Source of the DNA: JAAYBY01 sp964465385
Lineage (GTDB): Bacteria > Bacillota > Clostridia > Saccharofermentanales > UBA5734
DNA length: 18,985 bases
Assembly (NCBI GenBank): GCA_964465385.1
Contig: CAYXIM010000032.1
Span: 1 to 18,985, forward strand
Reading direction: 5' to 3'
The notes below the pieces were generated by a model, which saw nothing but the letters and a program-made list of their open reading frames with translations, was not told where the DNA came from and did not search any database. Position numbers and translations under genes: made by a program. This document shows, piece after piece, positions 16,349 through 18,985 of this stretch (positions are counted from its first letter, which is position 1; each line of letters opens with the position of its first letter).

Positions 16349-17010
16349 CGACTCATTTAAATGACCCTGCTTGATCCGTGTACCATCTTAAGCCATGCGA
16401 CATATTGGATGCAAACGTAAAGTGCGCCTGCATATGCTTTTCACAGCTGCTTTGATTGCCTTTTTGCGTCTTCGTTTGTTGCTCCGGGTACTGTTTAACG
16501 TGTTGCGCCAGCTACAAAGCAGCTTAAAAGGGTTTCTTTTGGCGTTTGTTAAATCGCTGGTATTTACGTTCTGACGAAACACATTCTTCTGTTAAACGGA
16601 CGACCTTAAATCTGCTTTTTAAAGCAACAAAAAAACTTTTTCACGTGTTTTTGTCTGTGGATGCAGGGCTTGGCAAACAGTTTGAGGCGTATAAAAAAGG
16701 CATATTGATATGACCGTTTCAATAAGCTTATCATTGTCCAAACCTATATACATATTGCCCTCAATGATAGGGAAATTAAGTATTATTGATTTCAACCTTT
16801 TCCATCCATTGGGCTTTTTCTTCATATATACGGATTTATTTAATCACAATTGATGCCGTAATAATGGAAGTAAACAAGGGTAACCTGATCCGCGAGATGA
16901 ATAAATTTATCTTTCTGTCTTAAGAGCAAAACCCACAATAGCTGACGCGGTGACTCAGCTATTAGGTTTGAACTAATGCATGGTAAATTATAGTATGCAT
17001 ACACAGTGGG
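16349..17010. other. AT-rich intergenic stretch with short ORF fragments
   Basis: No gene can be called with confidence. Two short open frames stand out. On the plus strand, 16395-16574 encodes 59 residues rich in leucine and arginine (start MRHIGCKRKVRLHMLFTAAL), but no ribosome binding site precedes it. On the minus strand, 16619-16825 encodes 68 residues (IGLDNDKLIETVISICLFYTPQTVCQ). Both may be remnants of mobile-element genes; no family is recognisable. A perfect 12-bp palindrome TCATTTAAATGA sits at 16353-16364, just after the XRE stop. The GC content falls sharply across this stretch, which probably marks the edge of an inserted region. Confidence 0.4.
16937..16963 (-). terminator. Hairpin downstream of the ATPase gene, possible terminator
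   Basis: AATAGCTGA (16937-16945) and TCAGCTATT (16955-16963) form a perfect 9-bp stem around a 9-nt loop, about 48 nt past the ATPase stop at 17011. Read on the minus strand it is followed by GTGGGTTTTGC, a weak T tract, so it is a poor intrinsic terminator. It could equally be an RNA-stability hairpin or a leftover of an insertion. Confidence 0.35.
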
Positions 17011-18360
17011 TTATAAATCATATAAATCTGAAGGAATAAACCTAAGACTCCTTTGACTCAAACCAGAATTATATCCAGATTTAGAGAAAAAACCTATCCT
17101 TACATTCTTACCTAGATATAGAGTTTTACTGGTTAAGTGTTCTTCATCTTTTTTATCTATTGGTTGGTTTGTCCATTTACATTCAAAGGCATACAATTCG
17201 TCACTTTTTTTCATTACTATATCAATTTCTATATTTTGTTTTAATTTCGCACTGTTGTACCAGTAACTTGATATATCTTGAATGCTATTTTTATACTTTC
17301 TCAATAAAAACTCTATGGAGATTCTTTCAAATTCAAATGATATAAATTCATTAAGATGAGGTTCGATATAAGCTTCATAAAAAGCTTCTGGATTCATTAT
17401 GGTCTTCTGAGTTCGACGTCGCTCCAAAAATCTGTAATTAAACAAAAATAATTGATCTTTAATTTTATATGTAGATTTCCTGGAATTAGCACTCTCACCA
17501 AAGCTATATATTTTTTCGACAATTCCGAGTTTGATTAATAAGTCTAAATGTTTACTGGTGTTTCCGGTATCCGAAATTCCACTTTTTGTAGATATTTCAT
17601 TAACCCTAGTGGCGCCAGATGCTATAGCGTTTAATACTTTACCGTAAGTCGCAACGCTCCTAACCTCTTGGCTTAAAAAAAAGAAAACTTCATCTTCAAA
17701 TATAGCGCCTTCTTCAATTAGAAGGCTTATTACGTTTGCCTTAAAGGACAATTTATCATCTATTCTATTAGCATAAAAGGGAACACCACCAAACACACTA
17801 TAGTACATTATTTTTTCCTCATAAGAGGTATTTGGATAAAATTTCGATGCATCGAAATAGTCAAATGGTTCTACTTTTAATTTAAAGGTAGAACGACCAT
17901 ATAGTGGTTTTTTGTATGAAATTGCATCTTCTAGTAGTCCAACGTGACTTCCAGATATAACAAGTTTTAATTTCGAGTTAATTAATGCATGATCAATAAT
18001 ATTTTGAAGCACAGATAAAATTTCTGGATTTGAACTCATAAGATAAGTGAACTCATCAATTATCAATATTATTTCTTCATCAATACTTTTTTGACTTAAA
18101 AATTTAAATAAATCTTCAAAACTGGAAAATGTAAATGGTTGATTAAAATAATTGGCCACAATACTACTTAACTGCTCTAAATTGTACTCATGTCCCATCT
18201 CATTTGCTACATAATATATAGCATTATAGTCTTTGACTAATTCTTGAAGTAATCTAGTTTTGCCTATTCTTCTGCGGCCATATACAATACCAAATTCAAA
18301 TTTATTTGATTTAATTTTGCTAGTCAAAATATTTAATTCCTTTTCTCTTCCTACAAACAT
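17011..18360 (-). CDS. Archaeal-type AAA ATPase with C-terminal PD-(D/E)XK-like domain (DUF234 type)
   Basis: The 449-residue protein belongs to the family of ATPases with an N-terminal FVGREKEL and a C-terminal DUF234 region. Seen: Walker A GRRRIGKT at 28-35, Walker B IILIIDEF with D102-E103, a sensor-like VISGSH, a helix-turn-helix region around 235-290, and a C-terminal nuclease-like motif IDIV...FECKW with Asp380, Glu393 and Lys395 in the positions of PD-(D/E)XK catalytic residues. The cellular role of this family is not known; members are common in mobile and defence-like contexts. The gene is much richer in A and T than the core genes, which suggests transfer. AGGAGG lies 4 nt before the ATG. 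No toxin partner or second subunit is adjacent. Function should not be assumed beyond ATPase plus possible nuclease. Confidence 0.85.
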   Translation of the reverse strand: MFVGREKELNILTSKIKSNKFEFGIVYGRRRIGKTRLLQELVKDYNAIYYVANEMGHEYNLEQLSSIVANYFNQPFTFSSFEDLFKFLSQKSIDEEIILIIDEFTYLMSSNPEILSVLQNIIDHALINSKLKLVISGSHVGLLEDAISYKKPLYGRSTFKLKVEPFDYFDASKFYPNTSYEEKIMYYSVFGGVPFYANRIDDKLSFKANVISLLIEEGAIFEDEVFFFLSQEVRSVATYGKVLNAIASGATRVNEISTKSGISDTGNTSKHLDLLIKLGIVEKIYSFGESANSRKSTYKIKDQLFLFNYRFLERRRTQKTIMNPEAFYEAYIEPHLNEFISFEFERISIEFLLRKYKNSIQDISSYWYNSAKLKQNIEIDIVMKKSDELYAFECKWTNQPIDKKDEEHLTSKTLYLGKNVRIGFFSKSGYNSGLSQRSLRFIPSDLYDL

Positions 18361-18390
18361 ATAACCTCCTATTTACTGTACCGTATTACA

Positions 18391-18406
18391 CTGTATTGTG
18401 ATACAG
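18391..18406. promoter_or_regulatory. Operator-like palindrome, proximal copy
   Basis: CTGTATTGTGATACAG has 6-bp arms CTGTAT/ATACAG around TGTG. It lies just downstream of the ATPase -10 and covers the predicted start site, where a bound repressor would block transcription. A related CCGTATTACA lies directly before it at 18381-18390. Confidence 0.55.
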
Positions 18407-18409
18407 TTT

Positions 18410-18438
18410 ATTGTAGCGTATTTACATCAGAAAGTCTA
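18410..18438 (-). promoter_or_regulatory. Candidate promoter of the ATPase gene
   Basis: On the minus strand, TAGACT (plus positions 18433-18438, 4/6 to consensus) and TACAAT (18410-18415, 5/6) are 17 nt apart. Transcription would start near 18403, inside the palindrome at 18391-18406, about 43 nt before the ATG. Confidence 0.55.
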
Positions 18439-18473
18439 TATAAAACTGAATATTAAACAAAAATAAATAATTG

Positions 18474-18504
18474 CTGTATTGTGTTGCACTGTATTGTAAT
18501 ACAG
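18474..18504. repeat. Operator-like palindrome, distal copy, with a direct repeat
   Basis: CTGTATTGTAATACAG (18489-18504) has 7-bp arms and differs from the proximal copy at one base. A half copy, CTGTATTGTG, stands 15 nt before it at 18474-18483. The two full palindromes are 98 bp apart, about nine helical turns, compatible with one protein binding both and looping the promoter. Confidence 0.55.
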
Positions 18505-18668
18505 CAAAATAATGCATCTCTCTTAGATAGAACTTGAATTTTATCTCGATACTTCAACAGCCCTACCTCGGTGAAATCCACCTATCATTATGTAAATATT
18601 TAAGTATGGTAGCATCATGCAGATTAGAACTACCAATTACTACATTTTCCTCTTTTATTGCTGGCACT

Positions 18669-18985
18669 TTATGAAGGAACAATCTTTTTTATCCATCCCA
18701 CCATCTTTTCCATACTCTCCCTTAGGGTGTAAAAATCCTCGTTTTTATCTTTCTCTGGAATGGAATCTAATTCATATTCAGTGCTCCACTGATTCTCATC
18801 CCAGATAAAATCTACTTCATTGTTAATATCTTTTCAAAAGACGGGCCGTTTAGCTGAATAGTTACACCATGACAGTATCGCTGACCAACAACACCAGAAA
18901 GCAGACACCTTGTATTATATGTGATCGGGAGGCATACTGAAGATGCTTTGAGCGAACGTTTAGTTGATGATTCTAAAACAATATC
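18669..18985 (-). pseudogene. Frameshifted 3' gene fragment, cut by the window edge; family not recognised
   Basis: Two minus-strand frames read in succession. The first enters from the window edge and stops at 18812 (57 residues, including GVVGQRYCHGVTIQLNGPSF). The second is open from 18833 down to a stop at 18669 (54 residues, including VDFIWDENQWSTEYELDSI and ending in GWIKKIVPS). Both have the composition of real protein, and they overlap around 18812-18833, so one base lost there would explain the break. I do not recognise the family. It sits upstream of the ATPase gene in the same orientation and has the same AT-rich composition. It may be an inactive gene, a sequencing error or a programmed shift; with one copy this cannot be told. 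Confidence 0.5.

Larger units (their letters stand above)
18361..18668. other. Regulatory upstream region of the ATPase gene
   Basis: No gene is visible here. The part nearest the ATPase carries its ribosome binding site (18365-18370), a candidate promoter and several copies of a CTGTATTGTx element, described separately. The part from about 18505 to 18668 has only short open frames and no structure I can support. Confidence 0.6.

Noticed and set aside
16353..16364. Perfect palindrome TCATTTAAATGA after the XRE gene as a terminator
   Set aside because: It has no loop and no T tract, so it cannot form a normal intrinsic terminator; an AT-rich 12-mer palindrome may be chance.
1..18985. tRNA, rRNA or CRISPR array
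   Set aside because: No cloverleaf-like segment, rRNA core sequence or evenly spaced repeat array was seen; the CTGTATTGT repeats are too few and irregular for CRISPR.

Overview
The window looks like chromosomal DNA of a low-to-mid GC member of the Bacillota, probably Clostridia-like. The evidence is an AddAB-type recombination nuclease instead of RecBCD, a MarR regulator resembling FabT, AGGAGG-type ribosome binding sites and tightly packed operons. The genus cannot be named from sequence alone. By eye the core from about 1,030 to 16,350 is clearly GC-richer than both flanks, which look like acquired or decaying DNA.

Layout: (1) 1-1026 is an AT-rich stretch with no convincing gene. (2) 10010 down to 1027, minus strand: an AMP-forming acyl ligase followed by addB and addA, separated by 3 nt or overlapping by 10 nt, apparently one transcript. 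(3) 10161-10967, plus strand: a PlsC-type acyltransferase, divergent from the ligase and sharing a 150-nt region in which two back-to-back promoters overlap at their -10 elements. (4) 15950 down to 10921, minus strand: hflX, a FabT-like MarR regulator, an acyl carrier protein, a second AMP-forming acyl ligase and a diacylglycerol-kinase-type lipid kinase. The last four are nearly contiguous, and the lipid kinase overlaps plsC tail to tail by 47 bp. (5) 16043-16348, plus strand: a small XRE regulator divergent from hflX. (6) 16349-18985 is AT-rich: small ORF fragments, an ATPase with a C-terminal PD-(D/E)XK-like motif, repeated CTGTATTGTxATACAG operator-like palindromes, and a frameshifted gene fragment running off the right edge.

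The most coherent biology is lipid metabolism. A regulator whose relatives sense acyl-ACP sits in front of a dedicated ACP, a ligase that could load fatty acids onto that ACP or onto CoA, a lipid kinase that could return diacylglycerol to phosphatidate, and a nearby lysophosphatidate acyltransferase. A palindrome closely resembling the FabT box lies in the 24-nt gap before the regulator. This reads as a possible compact, self-regulated unit for using exogenous or recycled fatty acids in phospholipids; that role is inference. The second notable point is an AddB subunit whose N-terminal Walker A site is destroyed while its nuclease and iron-sulfur cysteines are intact.
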